Shown here piece after piece: positions 23,656-35,090 of a stretch of DNA of 64,000 nucleotides (position 1 is the first letter of the stretch; each line of letters starts with the position of its first letter). The notes under the pieces are model-generated. The model did no database searches and had not been told where the DNA came from. It saw only the letters and a program-made list of their open reading frames with translations. The stretch spans positions 29,274,791 to 29,338,790 of the forward strand of contig CM055272.1 of assembly GCA_029237695.1 (NCBI GenBank), read 5' to 3'. The stretch is from Conchocele bisecta (lineage: Eukaryota; Mollusca; Bivalvia; Lucinida; Thyasiridae). The position numbers and the translations under genes are program-made.

Positions 23656-24019
23656 TATAGTTTCATTGCACAGATTTGCTTGATATTTCACAAACGCATT
23701 GCTCTAATGGTTCTCTACCACCCTGTGAAAAATCCACGATCGTGCCGCCCCTACAAAGCCCAGGGTCAAGGTCACATACTTGGTGCTTTCGAAACTCGGG
23801 TAAGTGTCTTATAATGTCTGTTTCCTTGCATGGATCTGCTTGATATTTCACACACCCATTGCTCTGACGGTCTGCTTTCATGCTGTGACAAATCCACGCT
23901 TCTCTGGCCCTCTGTGTTTTCAAATGGGCCTCGTTTTCTTTGGCTGCCAGCTGGAGCATTCGTGTGCCGACAGGCCACATTTCTAGTTAGATTATCATCC
24001 AAATGTTATATTAGCCCGT

Positions 24020-24535
24020 CACCCCTCAATAACTGCAATGTATTTTGATATGTTAATTTTCCGACCAATCCAATTGTCACAAAATTAATTTCGGACTAGT
24101 CCATCTATGAAAAGGAGCTGTTTTTGTTCTAAAAAATATGAAAATTGCTTGCAAAAAGTGCAGATGTTAATGAGATGGCTCACCTGGATCTACACTGTTT
24201 GTAAACAGAGGGCTGCAGTGTTGAAAGGATTAAACTGGAGAGGTGAGAGTCTTTTATTTTTATGCCCCCTCTTTGTGGGTTGTGGGGTGGTGGGGTGGAT
24301 ATATAGAGTTGCCTTTGTTCACCCATCCGTCAACAACAGCTTCCATGCATAATTAACCATTATACTACTGAATACAATTTTGTCAGCTGCTTTTATTTTC
24401 TATTTTCCATTTTTCTCATCAAAAACATGTTTGGACAGCACTTTAGAATCATTTCCATTGGAAATGATTTTTAAGTGCTGCCAAACCAGTAGACGGCAAT
24501 TTTCGTTTCCTGCATTCTACGGGTTAAAAGATAAT
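24020..24535. repeat. Family M repeat fragments
   Basis: Shares CAAAAAGTGCAGAT, GAGATGGCTCA and TTTAGAATCATTTCCATTGG with other M copies. A B-like start (TATGCCCCCTCTTTGTGGG) is inserted at about 24260. Confidence 0.45.
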
Positions 24536-24594
24536 TAAGGTAAATGCATTTTATTTTTCGTATCAAAAGTTTTGTATCCCCAGCATGTACAAAG

Positions 24595-25280
24595 TGCATG
24601 ATCACGTGGTTACCACAACAACAACAATGTCTGAAATTGTTGAAAGTGCACCCACTCCAAAGTAAGCAGGGTTTCCCGCAGGCCCATAATGCATGTCGCA
24701 ACTGACATGCCTTCTTTTCTGAAAGTGTAGTGCAACATGCCTTATTTAGTTTGTGCCATGTCTGTAGACATGCCTTAAATTCCATTACTACTTATATTTT
24801 GTGTTACTTTTAGATTTTAAATATGACACATACTATTCAATTATAATGATAAATAACCCTGCATCTTTTTCATGATAGGAAACTGAAAGCTGGTTTAGAA
24901 ATGACATGCCTTCCTGAAATCCTGGGGGAAACCCTTGTAAGTATTATTTGATACTTTCCTTAATATGCAACAGATTTTGATGAAATATGGCACAGTAAAC
25001 ATGTCTTCATGACCTGCATTTGGTGGTCTCGGGACTTCGGCACATACTTATGTCAGTAAACACGGAAATCGATTATTCGCAAAAATGACAGAAGTTTGGA
25101 CCAAAGTACCAAGACCACCAAATGCAACTTAACGAGACGTGTTTGATGCGCCATATTTCATCTAGATCCGTTACATAATAAGGACAATATAACAGAATAC
25201 TTACTTTAAATCGGAGGCGCTTTTGGAAGTTTCAGTAATTGTTGTTGTTGTTGTAATCACGTGATCATGCACTTTGATGT
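24595..25280. mobile_element. Family P foldback element
   Basis: The left arm (GTGCATGATCACGTGGTTAC, CAACAACAACAATG, CTTTCCTTAATATG, TGCATTTGGTGGTCT) is answered in inverse order in the right arm (AGACCACCAAATGCA, TAATAAGGACAATATAACAG, TTGTTGTTGTTGTAATCACG). A second copy lies at 32285-32690. The left arm is interrupted by the small element at 24667-24935. Confidence 0.65.
24667..24935. mobile_element. Small hAT-like element nested in P
   Basis: Ends CAGGGTTTCCCGCAGG and its near-inverse CCTGGGGGAAACCCT. GTAAG flanks both sides, and the P copy at 32340 reads straight through the site (CAAAGTACGTATT), giving an empty-site comparison. A hAT element would leave 8 bp; only 5 are clear. Confidence 0.5.
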
Positions 25281-25305
25281 AATGAGTTGTGATATTCTGT
25301 TACAG

Positions 25306-26936
25306 TATGCAGACAGATGGGGTAGACATGGATGGAGACACAGACCAAGTGTCTAGCCACTCGGATCAAAACAACCAAGCCTCTCGGTCTCCGACTCACA
25401 ATCGAAAAATAGATTATAACAGTTTGCCCGCGCCGGCTAAAATTGCCGTCAACATCACCAATGCACCACCCAACCATAACTCGCAGCCAACCCATATCCC
25501 CAATGCAACTGATGATACAAAGCTGATTGATAGTAAAGCTGGTAAACAACAAAATATTTCAGCACTTTTCCCGGAACATGATGATCAGCAAAGTATGTCC
25601 ATGGCTGTAGAACAGCATGTAATGATTGTCCAAGCCTGTCCGACTATCAAACTGCCTGTCAAGTTGCCGGTACACAATGGACAATCAAATCAGTCTTCAC
25701 AGGACAAACAAGGAGAACCAACAGTTGCTAGATTAAAGGATAATCAACCATGTCCCAGTGAAACACCCAATAACGAAGATAGTCAGCAATGTGAAGTAGC
25801 CAATGAGGAGACATTGCTCAAAGAAGGTGTAACTACAGAAGAGCCAACAACTGCTAGGTTAGAGGATAATCAACCAGGTGAAGGTGATCTGCAGTGTGAA
25901 GTAGCCAATGAGGATGATTGTCGTGCAACGGATGATGCCAATTTTAGGAGTCTGTCAGGCGACACCGATCTCAGCTATGATGACAACGATATATGTCCAA
26001 AACATGAACCAGACAGTATAGATTCACAATATGAGACAGTAGCAGATGATATTCAGAGAAATGCAGATTCTGAAAGTCCAGGTTCCAGTATGGGCTCTCC
26101 ATTAACAGCTCCACCAATTAACAATCCTATACAGTCTAGGTTAGAGGATAATCAACCAGGTGAAGGTGATCAGCAATGTGAAGTAGCCAATGAGGAGACA
26201 TTGCTCAAAGAAGGTGTAACTGTCGAAGAGCCGACTACTGCTAGGTTAGAGGATAATCAACCAGGTGAAGGTGATCAGCAATGTGAAGTAGCCAATGAGG
26301 AGACATTGCTCAAAGAAGGTGTAACTGTCGAAGAGCCGACTACTGCTAGGTTAGAGGATAATCAACCAGGTGAAGGTGATCTGCAGTGTGAAGTAGCCAA
26401 TGAGGAGACATTGCTCAAAGAAGGTGTAACTACAGAAGAGTCAACAACTGCTAGGTTAGAGGATAATCAACCAGGTGAAGGTGATCTGCAGTGTGAAGTT
26501 GCCAATGAGGATGATTGTCGTGCAACGGATGATGCCAATTTTAGGAGTGTGTCAGGCGACACAGATTTTGAAATTGTTCTAACAACTGGCAATCTCTCCC
26601 TCTCTTCCTTGTCATCGGGACATGACTCTGTACCAGGTTCCAGTATGGGCTGTCCGTCAATTAACAATCCTATACAGTCTACTACTGAAGCTGGGAACAA
26701 ATCAGAAAGCCCAATCACAGTCGGAGATAAATATGAACACAAAGCCGAGGCCTTGAATGGGGTAACCATTGATGGAGAAACAGAACAAATGTCTAGCGAC
26801 TCGGATCAAAATGTTTCTAACATTGGCATCGCAGCAGAAAAACAGAACAGGGAGAAAAAAATAGAAATAAATACAGAACATGGTGAAAATGATAAAGTGT
26901 CTGGACAAAGGTACAGACCAGATGGGACCGAACAAG
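25306..26936 (+). CDS. Long acidic exon with 35-residue repeats, host gene of unknown function
   Basis: An open frame of more than 540 codons follows a good acceptor (TATTCTGTTACAG ending at 25305). The first ATG is at 25307, so translation could begin here or upstream. The best donor is AAG|GTAATA at 26936 (alternative AAAG|GTACAG at 26910); after it the frame runs into a dispersed repeat and stops at 27079. The protein is hydrophilic and rich in Glu, Asp, Asn and Gln, without signal peptide, membrane segment or recognised domain. Six copies of a 35-residue unit (core ARLEDNQPGEGDxQCEVANE, then ETLLKEGVT) start near 25729, 25852, 26137, 26242, 26347 and 26452; the central ones are almost identical at DNA level. 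Copies at 25852 and 26452 switch into a second block (DDCRATDDANFRS). GVDMDGDTDQVSSHSDQN at the start is echoed as GVTIDGETEQMSSDSDQN near residue 485. Family not recognised. Confidence 0.65.
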
Positions 26937-26949
26937 GTAATACTAATTA

Positions 26950-27075
26950 TAGGTTATTTGTGGCTGTGACTGGAGAACAGAGGCTTATGAGATTTGTGAC
27001 CAGTTTAGCTTCTGGTCAAATAACACAATCCTGTAGCCTGATGACAATCTATATTGTAATGCCCAGGGTAAATAG
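26950..27075. repeat. Family N repeat fragment after the exon
   Basis: TGGCTGTGACTGGAGAACAG and CCTGTAGCCTGATGACAAT match the N copies at 47560-47825 and 53525-53690. It supports placing the donor upstream, at 26936. Confidence 0.55.
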
Positions 27076-28479
27076 ATAACAATAGTCTCAAGTTTAAAGA
27101 CAGACTTACCAGTACGGCAGTAGTGACATGTGTTTTCGTGGGTGAAACATTCCATTGGAATACTCCTGTTAACTCTATTTGGTAGAATGCCATATCACTG
27201 CACTTTGATCTATCTAATTAGTTTCATGCTTAAAATGCTAAGATGCATAGTATAACTTGTCTGTTATACACTGTATCCTTCATAATGTGCCAGTTGTTTA
27301 GCACATGTCTTCAGGAAGTCAGCAACCCTGTTTACTTCCTGTTGGACCAGACTGTTGCATTGTGGGTAAAAGTGCCTAGTAACATAAATAAGCAGTTACA
27401 CTGCGTTCTACCTGATAAACTTAACTTTTAACTAATTGTATCCCCCGGACTCCGTCGGGAGATACTATGGATTTGACAGCGGGCCGCGTACACGTCCGCG
27501 TCCGCCGCAGACATTTCTTGTCCGGAGCATAACTCAAACACCCTTTGGAATATTTTCATGAAACTTCACACATGCATAGACCACGACCCGAAGGTGTGTC
27601 GCGCACAAGAATAACAACTCTTGCATAGCTAATTTTTTGGTTATCTCCCTTTTTTGTTTCGCGCACTGATTTTGTGTCCGGAGCATAACTCGACCACCCT
27701 TTGGAATATTTTCATGAAACTTCACACATGCATATAGACCACGACCCGAAGCTGTGTCGCGCACAAGAATGACAACTCTTGCATAGCTAATTTTTTAGTT
27801 ATCTCCCTTTTTTGTTTCGCGCACTGATTGACCATAACTCGACCACCCTTTGGAATATGTTTATGAAACTTCACACATTCAATTAGACCACGAACCGAAG
27901 GTGTGTCGTGCACAAGAATGACAACTCTTGCATAGCTAATTTTTTAGTTATCTCCCTTTTTTGTTTTCGCGCACTAATTTCCTGTCCGGAGCATAACTCG
28001 ACCACCCTTTGGAATATTTTCATGAAACTTCACACATGCATAGACCACGACGTGGAGGTGTGTCGCGCACAAGAATGACAACTCTTGCGTAGCTAATTTT
28101 TTAGTTATCTCCCTTTTTTGTTTGCGCACTCTACAAACTGGACAATAATGCATGAAGACCCGTTTTCTCGTGTGCTCTGTAGAGAGAACAATAGAGACTG
28201 GGAGAACCATTCGCCTGTGCATGTGCTAGCATGTGCAAATGTCCAGTCTTGACCACTCTTGACCACAGGTAATTTATACAGGTAAATTACTGTATTGGAT
28301 ATTACATTTCCGTAGACTGTGTTGAAAATATTGTGGCATTATGTGGATCTGTGCAGATATATGTAGATAAATATAGGACTATTAAAAAAAAAATCTGGGC
28401 TCCAGTAGCAAGCATTATTATTTTTAATTTTTAGCCAGGTTTTTTGAAAAAAAATCCAGGCTATTGGATTGGCGAAAGC

Positions 28480-28515
28480 CGTGCGGGCGGCGGGCGGGCG
28501 GGCGGGCGGCGGCGG
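28480..28515 (+). repeat. GGGC-rich microsatellite
   Basis: A short run of GGGC/GGC units between an A-rich tract and a tandem array; strikingly GC-rich against an AT-rich background. Confidence 0.7.
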
Positions 28516-28519
28516 CCGG

Positions 28520-29100
28520 CGTCCACAATCAATGTTAAGTTTTCGTGTTTGAGTCCATTTCTTTGTTACTGTACCACCTAGGACCACCAAACTTTCACAG
28601 CTTCATAATCAAGGGTGCCCACCACATATCACTATCCAACATGTTACTTTTTTTTAACTTGACCCATTTTTTCCGCGCAATCAACTTAGCCATTTTCAAT
28701 GTTAAGTTTTCGCGTTTTCAATGTTAAGTTTTCGTGTTTAAGTCCATTTCTTTGGTACTGTAGCACCTAGGACCACCAAACTTTCACAGCTTCATAATCA
28801 AGGGGTGCCCACCACATATCACTATCCAACATGTTTCTTTTTTTTTAACTTGACCCATTTTTTTCCGCGCAGTCGACTTAGCCATTTTCAATGTTAAGTT
28901 TTCGCGTTTACAATGTTAAGTTTTCGTGTTTAAGTCCATTTCTTTGGTACTGTACCACCTAGGACCACCAAACTTTCACAGCTTCATAACCAAGGGGTGC
29001 CTACCACATACAACTATCCAACATGTGACCATTTTTTTACCTTCACCTTTTATTTCTACGTAATTGACTTAGCCATTTTCAACGTTAACTTTTTATTTTT
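28520..29100 (+). repeat. Tandem array, about 190 bp units
   Basis: Three units with CAATGTTAAGTTTTCG, CACCTAGGACCACCAAACTT and CAACATGTTAC/TTCTTTTTTT boxes. No gene. Confidence 0.75.
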
Positions 29101-29361
29101 CGTACGTCTGATTAAATTTTTTTGGTTAAAACTTTTTTTTTTTTGTTATACTATATCTCTGCAACTGCTTCGCCCATTACCTTGAAACTTCACATGGGTG
29201 TTTATCATCGACCATATTTTCACTCTAACCCCAACCGTGCGGTCCCTGTGCGCAATGTCAAGGTCAAATTACTTTGAATTTATTTGTTAAAGTTTTTTTC
29301 GTGTACTATATCTCTGCAACTGCTTCACCCATTACCTTGATACTTCACATGGGTGTTTATC

Positions 29362-29555
29362 ATCATTGTCGCACCCGCTTCTTGCGGAAAGCGCGATATC
29401 GTCGGCATTTTGGCATACGTCCCGTCCGTCCGTACCGTACGTGTGTCCGAAATTAAAGTTTTTTCGTTAAAATTTTTCCATCTACTACATCTATTTTTTT
29501 AGTGTCCATGCCTCGCCCCAAGGCGCAACATGCAGGCCACGGCCATCTAGTCTAC
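29362..29555 (+). mobile_element. Short family C Helentron-like element
   Basis: Only about 190 bp: start GTCGCACCCGCTTCTTGCGG, a CGTC/CGTA microsatellite, then GCCTCGCCCCAAGGCGCAAC and hairpin AGGCCACGGCC with ATCTAGT. It contains both ends and almost no body, so it is a minimal copy of the architecture. Confidence 0.65.
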
Positions 29556-29759
29556 AAAAAGTGGGTATAATTATGTTATCCAAGTGTCCATGCTTGGAAA
29601 AAACCTGGCCTTCGTGGCTTTGCCTCGTTTCTTGTTAAACTTTTTTTTTCCATTTTTTTTCTTCATTTTTTTTTCTTCAAATTCTTTTTCAATTTTTGTC
29701 TTGTAGCATAAGGTCGTAAGTGCTATATACAGACTATTCACCTGTGCATGTGCTAGCAT

Positions 29760-30420
29760 GTGCAACTGACCACTGACCACTTACAGGTAATTTTATACAG
29801 GTAAATGATTATATTACATTTCCGTAAACTGTGTTGAAAATATTGTGGCAATATGTGGACCTGTGCATATATGATATGTAGATAAATATAGGACTTAAAA
29901 AACATTCTGGGCTCCAGTAGGAGCATTATTTTATTTATTTATTTTTTTTAAATTTAATATTTTTTTTTCCATTTTTTTTTTTACATTCTTTTTCAATTTT
30001 TTAACTGACCACTAACTTATTACAGGTAATTTATACAGGTACATTATTACATTTCCATAAACTGTGTTGACAATATTGTGGCAGTATGTGGACCTGTGCA
30101 GATATATGTAGATAAATATAGGACTATTAACAAAAATTCTGGGCTCCAGTAGCGAGCATTATTATTATTATTTTTTTTATATATTACTTTTCCGTAAACT
30201 GTGTTGAAAATATTGTGGCATTATGTGGACCTGTGCAGATATATGTAGATACATATAGGACTATTAAATACAAATTCTGGGCTCCAGTAGCAAGCATTAT
30301 TATTTTTAATTTTTAAACTTTTTTTTTCCATTTTTTTTTTCTTCATTTTTTTTTCAAATTCTTTTTCAATTTTTGTCTAGTAGCATAAGGTCGTAAGTGC
30401 TATATACAGACTATTATCAT
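29760..30420 (+). repeat. Tandem array with poly-T spacers
   Basis: Four to five units carrying ACTGTGTTGAAAATATTGTG, GATATATGTAGATAAATATA and TCTGGGCTCCAGTAG, separated by T-rich tracts. A further unit lies at 28260-28440. Confidence 0.7.
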
Positions 30421-30510
30421 ATAATAAAACAATTATTGAGTAGTGAGCCATAGAATATAATCTGATATTCTATGGCTCACTAGTCAATAATTGTATAATA
30501 TGTTCGGGCC
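30405..30510. repeat. Palindrome
   Basis: GTGAGCCATAGAATATAATC is answered by GATATTCTATGGCTCAC, with outer arms ACAATTATTGA / TCAATAATTGT. Confidence 0.7.
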
Positions 30511-30662
30511 AGTGAAAATTGCTTTCGGGCCCAGGCTCGAGGTCAAGGCGGGACAAGGCGAGGCATTTGATTCCGCGGAATTCTTGTTTACTTATCTCCC
30601 TTTGTTGTTTCGTGCTCTGATTTTGTATCCAGAGCATAACTCGAACACCCTTTGGAATATTT

Positions 30663-31080
30663 TTATGCCCCACCACGATAGTGGAGGGGGCATTTAGTGT
30701 TACCCTTGTCCGTCCATCCGTCCGTCCGCACACACGAATCGGTACTTGTTGTAAGCGTACGGGGGTCTTATTGGGTAGGGTTAGGATAGTGTTGGGTACT
30801 GTTGTTGGGTATTTTTATAGAGTAAAACCCCAACAAGTATTCATTCGTCCCGTCCTCCCGTCGTCCCGTCCGTCCGTCCGTCACAAAACATTAACACTCG
30901 GGTAAATGTCTCGTAATTTCTTCATCCTTCGACCGATCTCCTTCATATTTCATATACACATTGCTCTAATGGTCCTCTACCGCCCTGTGCCAAATCCACG
31001 TTCGTCCTGCCCCCGCCAAGCCCAGGGTTAAGATCACATACTTAGTGCTTCAAAAACTTTAACGCTCAGGTAAAAGAAAA
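30663..31080 (+). repeat. B-like 5' end and body fragments
   Basis: TATGCCCCACCACGATAGTG with GGAGGGGGCATTTAGTG and a CCGT microsatellite, then B-body boxes (TTGCTCTAATGGTCCTCTAC, CGCTCAGGTAAA). Confidence 0.5.
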
Positions 31081-31679
31081 TTTTGACTTGGAATTTGGCC
31101 TCATTTTATTATCAAAGCGATATGTGGGACATCCGTGTTCTATGAACACATTTTCTAGTTTATTAAACTTCACACATGCATAGAAGACGACCCAAAGGTG
31201 TGTCACACGTAAGAATGACAACTCTTGCGTCGTTAATTTCTTAGTTATCTCCCTTTGTTGTTTCGTGCACTGATTTCGTGTCCTGAGCATAACTCGAACA
31301 CCCTTTGGAATATTTTCATGAAACTTCACACATGCATAGACCACAACCCTAAAGGTGTGTCCCGCAAGAATGACAACTCTTGCATCACTAATTCTTTAGT
31401 TATCTCCCTTTGTTTTTCCGTCACTGATTTTGTCTCCGGAGCATAACTCGAACACCCTTTTTTCAAACTACTTGTGTATCTGGGGAGGGGGATACACATG
31501 CGCTTGTCGACAAGCGTCCATTTTTAGTTTTAATTAGTATTTATCTACTGGTCCAACCATAGTAAGTAACTTGTAGATCTTTTATCAGTCTTTATTGTCC
31601 GAAGATTTTTTGCATGTATTCCATTCAACTTTATGGAGTATTTCCCTACTTTATCTGAGTCTTGACGGTAACCAAGAAA

Positions 31680-31950
31680 GTGTCAGTGTTTTGACGTCAT
31701 ATCTGTCACACAGAATATGGGGTGAATCACCCCAAGTTTGGGGCGAGTTAGTCCTCGCCCAGATTTACGGATGAGATCACCCCATATTGTGGTTGATATT
31801 GCAGGGTAGTGGGGTACTATAAATGACCCCCGTTTTTCTGCTCTGGAGCTCAGTCAGTTCAAAAACTTCTAAGACCAGTCACGCTGTCGCTCTATCTCTG
31901 ACACTTCCTCGGAAACCGCCAATTGTTTAACAAAACCATTTAAATAGTAA
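31680..31950 (+). promoter_or_regulatory. Promoter-like segment with TATA box, possibly a solo LTR
   Basis: A consensus CRE (TGACGTCA) at about 31692-31699, a dyad (ATATGGGGTGAATCACCCC and inverse), a TATAAA box near 31819, an initiator-like TCAGTC about 30 bases downstream, and a GTAAGT donor at about 31946. This could be a gene promoter with a non-coding first exon. Alternatively TGTCAGTG at 31681 and TTTAACA near 31934 could be ends of a 250 bp LTR; no target duplication or primer-binding site was seen. Confidence 0.3.
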
Positions 31951-32099
31951 GTACAGCTGGAATTATTGTTAATTGAGCTCCCAGCTGTACCCACAAGGCA
32001 AACCCTGAATTTGTTTAAATACAGTGAGATTGTATAACTGTTGAACTGCCCACTGTTGTCTTTTAACCCCAGTCATTACAAGAACAAATCACCCCCTCA

Positions 32100-32290
32100 G
32101 TCCTGTACAGACACACTCCAAAAGCCTGAGCATAACAATATTGCTTATTGAAAGCATGAGTGGTGTTTCATAGATGGAATGGCGAACAGTGCAGATCCTG
32201 ATCAGACTGTGTGGATGCACAGGCTTATCTGGATCTACACTAGTGACAAACACATCAGCCCCATTTCTCCAGTCACGGCCACATATTATC
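32100..32290. repeat. Family N repeat
   Basis: GATCCTGATCAGACTGTGTG and CTGGATCTACACTAGTGAC are shared with the other N copies. Confidence 0.55.
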
Positions 32291-32690
32291 ATGTGGTTAC
32301 AACAACAACAAGTGCGGAAACTTACAGAATCCCTCCGGTTCAAAGTACGTATTCTTTCATTTTGTCCTTATTATGTAACAGAAGAAATACAAATGTATGG
32401 TGCATCAAACGCGTCTTGTTAAGCTGCATTTGGTGGTCTAGGTACTTTGACCCAAACTTCTGTCGTTTTTGCGAATAATCAATTTCCGTGTCTACATATG
32501 TGTCTAAATATGTGCCAAACTCGCGGGACCACCAAATGCAGCTCATGAAGACGCGTTTGCTGCGTCATATTTCATAAAAATCTGTTTAATACATAATAAG
32601 GAAAATATCAAATAAAACTTACTTTTGAGTGGGCGCGCTTTCAACACTTTCAACCATTGTTGTTGTTGTTGTAACCACGTGATAATGCAC
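32285..32690. mobile_element. Family P foldback element, second copy
   Basis: Arms ATGTGGTTACAACAACAACA and TTGTTGTTGTTGTAACCACG, with an inner inverted pair GCATTTGGTGGTC / GACCACCAAATGC at 32423-32545. Confidence 0.65.
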
Positions 32691-32882
32691 CTTGTACTAC
32701 GTTATTGGCAGTTTGATACCGAGTTGATTGAAACATTTAATGATTAATTTTATAGATATTTGTGAAAGCGTCACAATATGCAATTCATTGAGATGAAATA
32801 CTGTGCTTTCATTGGTCGAGAAACAAGGGCAAACAATAACATTCGTTAACACCATCACCAAAAGCCAGCTATTCTGTTACAG

Positions 32883-32942
32883 ATGCGAGCGAGGACCACA
32901 GAGTGGACAATACCGGTCAGTCGGGGAAACATTCATTGTTTG
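32883..32942 (+). CDS. Candidate 60-nt exon, possibly of the same gene as 25306-26936
   Basis: Flanked by acceptor TATTCTGTTACAG and donor TTG|GTAAGC. With phase 1 on both sides it reads ASEDHRVDNTGQSGKHSLF, hydrophilic and similar in composition to the long exon, whose donor also leaves phase 1. This is a compatibility argument only; transcript evidence is needed. Confidence 0.3.
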
Positions 32943-33174
32943 GTAAGCTCGCTGAATTGACATTGACGTCAATCAGGGCCTGCGACACGTCACATCTCGC
33001 TTATCAATAACCCGTTGTTTCCAGCAAGTGACATTGGCCAGTGGCGTCGACAATCGCAGGGTTGCCACAGACTCTGGAAAACGGGGAAAATTTCAGGAAA
33101 TTTGTGAAAATAACCTAAAATCAGGGGAAAGTTGTGGAGATTTTCTTTTCTTTGACATGTGATTGAAATTTTAA

Positions 33175-33430
33175 AATTTGCGACATGTATATTGTCATCT
33201 GCTGTTGTTATATTTGTGGTATTTGTCTTTTTTCTGAATAAAAACATGGTTTGACAACACTTTAGAATCATTTCCATTGGCCGAACCCTGTGTTTGAATA
33301 GAAAAATGGAGAAAAAAAAGCAACAGCAGATGACAAAATTTTGTTCAACATTGTAATGGTTAAACAGCACTTTGGTTCTTAGATATCGCATCGTCAAAAG
33401 AATCCCTACAAGTCGGTGCATTTTATCGTC
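33175..33430. repeat. Family M foldback
   Basis: TTGTCATCTGCTGTTGTT and AACAGCAGATGACAA bound about 170 bp with TTTAGAATCATTTCCATTGG inside. Confidence 0.55.
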
Positions 33431-34190
33431 ATGGAGAAATAAAAACATACTGTAAATTTGCCACATGATCGACCAAAAACACTACCATGCAAAAATGTGT
33501 TAAATCCAATCATGTCTGACGAAAATCTGGTGATTTTTCATGTGCTATGGTAGCTTTACAAAGCATATATACGTGTTAAATGTGAACCACATGTTAAATT
33601 TACATGCAAAATGCATCTGGCAACTTGAGAAAACGACAACAAAAATCTGCCCTCCCGCATCACATTCCGTAAACCCCGTGTCTGAGAACCAAAGTACATG
33701 TACTTTTTCATGGCTTAATGTCTGTGTATATGGTTAACCCCTAACATGCCAAATAGCCCTGAGTGGGTAAACCAATATTTTTTCGTAATTTTTCTTGTTG
33801 TTACCACTCATCTGAAACGTCTCGATAGATTTTAAGCCAGAAAAAATAATTTGAAAACACTCATCCACACAAATTCCTTAATACATAAATTACATTATAT
33901 TTTTATTAACAAAAAATATTTAGATCATTGTTGCTTTACACTAATTTTAAACCAATAAAAAAAATGCCTCCGAAAATTGTATTTTAAAAATTTGATGAGA
34001 ATGAATTTTGTATGGTCTTACCAACGAATCTATTGATTAGATGGCTGCTTACGGTCTGTTCCACGTTTTTCTGCCAACAAACTTTTGTATATTAAACACA
34101 TTAAATCTAAAACATATTTAAAAGTAAGTAATTTTTCATCAATAGCAAAAAAAGTCACACTCCCCATTTTGTTTTAATTTGATGAATTGA
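33430..34190. other. AT-rich spacer, no feature seen
   Basis: No persuasive reading frame, repeat or splice-site pair was recognised. Confidence 0.4.
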
Positions 34191-34194
34191 TGAA

Positions 34195-34465
34195 CTTCTA
34201 ATAAATATTGACTTTATGGCGAAAAACATTTTTCTATGGAAATTTAACATGGGACAATAAAGAGCTGCAGTATGGCAATCAAGGTCGAATTTGCAAGTGA
34301 CTCCAAAACCTGGCTAGATAGCTTGGAAATGATGCAACTAAGAAAACAAAAGTTCCCAAATTCCAAAATTATTTTTTAAAAATATATTTTAGCCCCCTTG
34401 TTATGATGTTAAATTCCCATAGAACATTGTTTTTCGCAATAAAATCTATATTTAATGGAACTTTA
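34195..34465. repeat. Imperfect foldback
   Basis: AATATTGACTTTATGGCGAA and GTTTTTCGCAATAAAATC, with CTATGGAAATTTAACAT / AATTCCCATAG, form arms around a unique centre. Confidence 0.5.
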
Positions 34466-34473
34466 AAATAGTT

Positions 34474-34946
34474 TTTGTCGCGCCCGCTTGCGGAAAGCGC
34501 GATATAGTCGGCACTTTGGCGTACGTACGTACATACGTGTGTCCGGTTAAAGTTTTTGGTTAAGTTGTTTGGTTAAGTTTTTTGGTTAAAGTTTTTGGTT
34601 GAGTTCTTTGGTTAACGTTTTTGGTTAAGTTTTTTGGTTAAGTTTTTTGGTTAAAGTTTTTCGTTATACTATATCTCTGCAACTGCTTTGCCCATTACCT
34701 TGAAACTTCACATGGGTGTTTATCATCATCTATATTTTCATTCTACCCCCCTCCCGTGCGGCCCCTGTGCCCAATGTCAAGGTCAAATTACTTTGAAGTT
34801 TTTGGTTAATGTTTTTTGGTTAAAGTTTTTGGTTAAGTTTTTTGGTTAAGTTTTTTGGTTAAAGTTTTTCGTTATACTATATCTTTTTTTTTAGTGTCCA
34901 TGCCTCGCCGCAAGGCGCGACATGCAGGCCGCGGCCATCTAGTTTA
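34474..34946 (+). mobile_element. Family C Helentron-like element
   Basis: Start GTCGCGCCCGCTTGCGGAAA, CGTA microsatellite, arrays of GGTTAAGTTTTT units, one core unit (ATATCTCTGCAACTGCTTTG to TCAAGGTCAAATTACTTTGA), then GCCTCGCCGCAAGGCGCGAC, hairpin AGGCCGCGGCC and ATCTAGTT. GGCGCGAC is the inverse of the start. Confidence 0.8.
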
Positions 34947-35090
34947 TATTTAACGGTACTTGCCCACTCAGTAGGCACAAACTGTTCTTTCTGGAATTGT
35001 ATAAGTGTATAATTGTGTCACTATTCCACCAGTTCTAAAAATTACGAGTGGCCTCTATCCAGATATAATCATAAAGTAATTTGACCTTGA

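Larger units (their letters stand above)
12781..23987 (+). mobile_element. Family B Helentron-like element interrupted by elements O and E
   Basis: The 5' end TATGCCCCCGCCACCGATTG lies at 12781-12831; the body resumes at 21802 (TAGTGTTGCCGGTGTCCGT), is cut again at about 22000-23655 by element E, and resumes to the 3' terminus (hairpin GTGCCGACAGGCCAC then ATTTCTAGTT) at about 23987. An uninterrupted copy at 40465-41030 shows the same order, which proves the nesting. Only about 600 bp of the span is B itself. Confidence 0.7.
27438..31527 (+). mobile_element. Family H Helentron-like element, composite
   Basis: Starts TGTATCCCCCGGACTCCGTC; four tandem units of about 150 bp follow (27520-28130: CCGGAGCATAACTCGACCAC, ATAGCTAATTTTTTAGTTAT). 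Units recur at 30597-30665 and 31140-31460. The 3' end GGGGGATACACATGCGCTTG continues into hairpin CGCTTGTCGACAAGCG and TCCATTTTTAGTT; GGGGGATACA is the inverse of the start. The interior (28220-30590) holds other tandem arrays and insertions, so it is likely several events deep. Confidence 0.6.
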
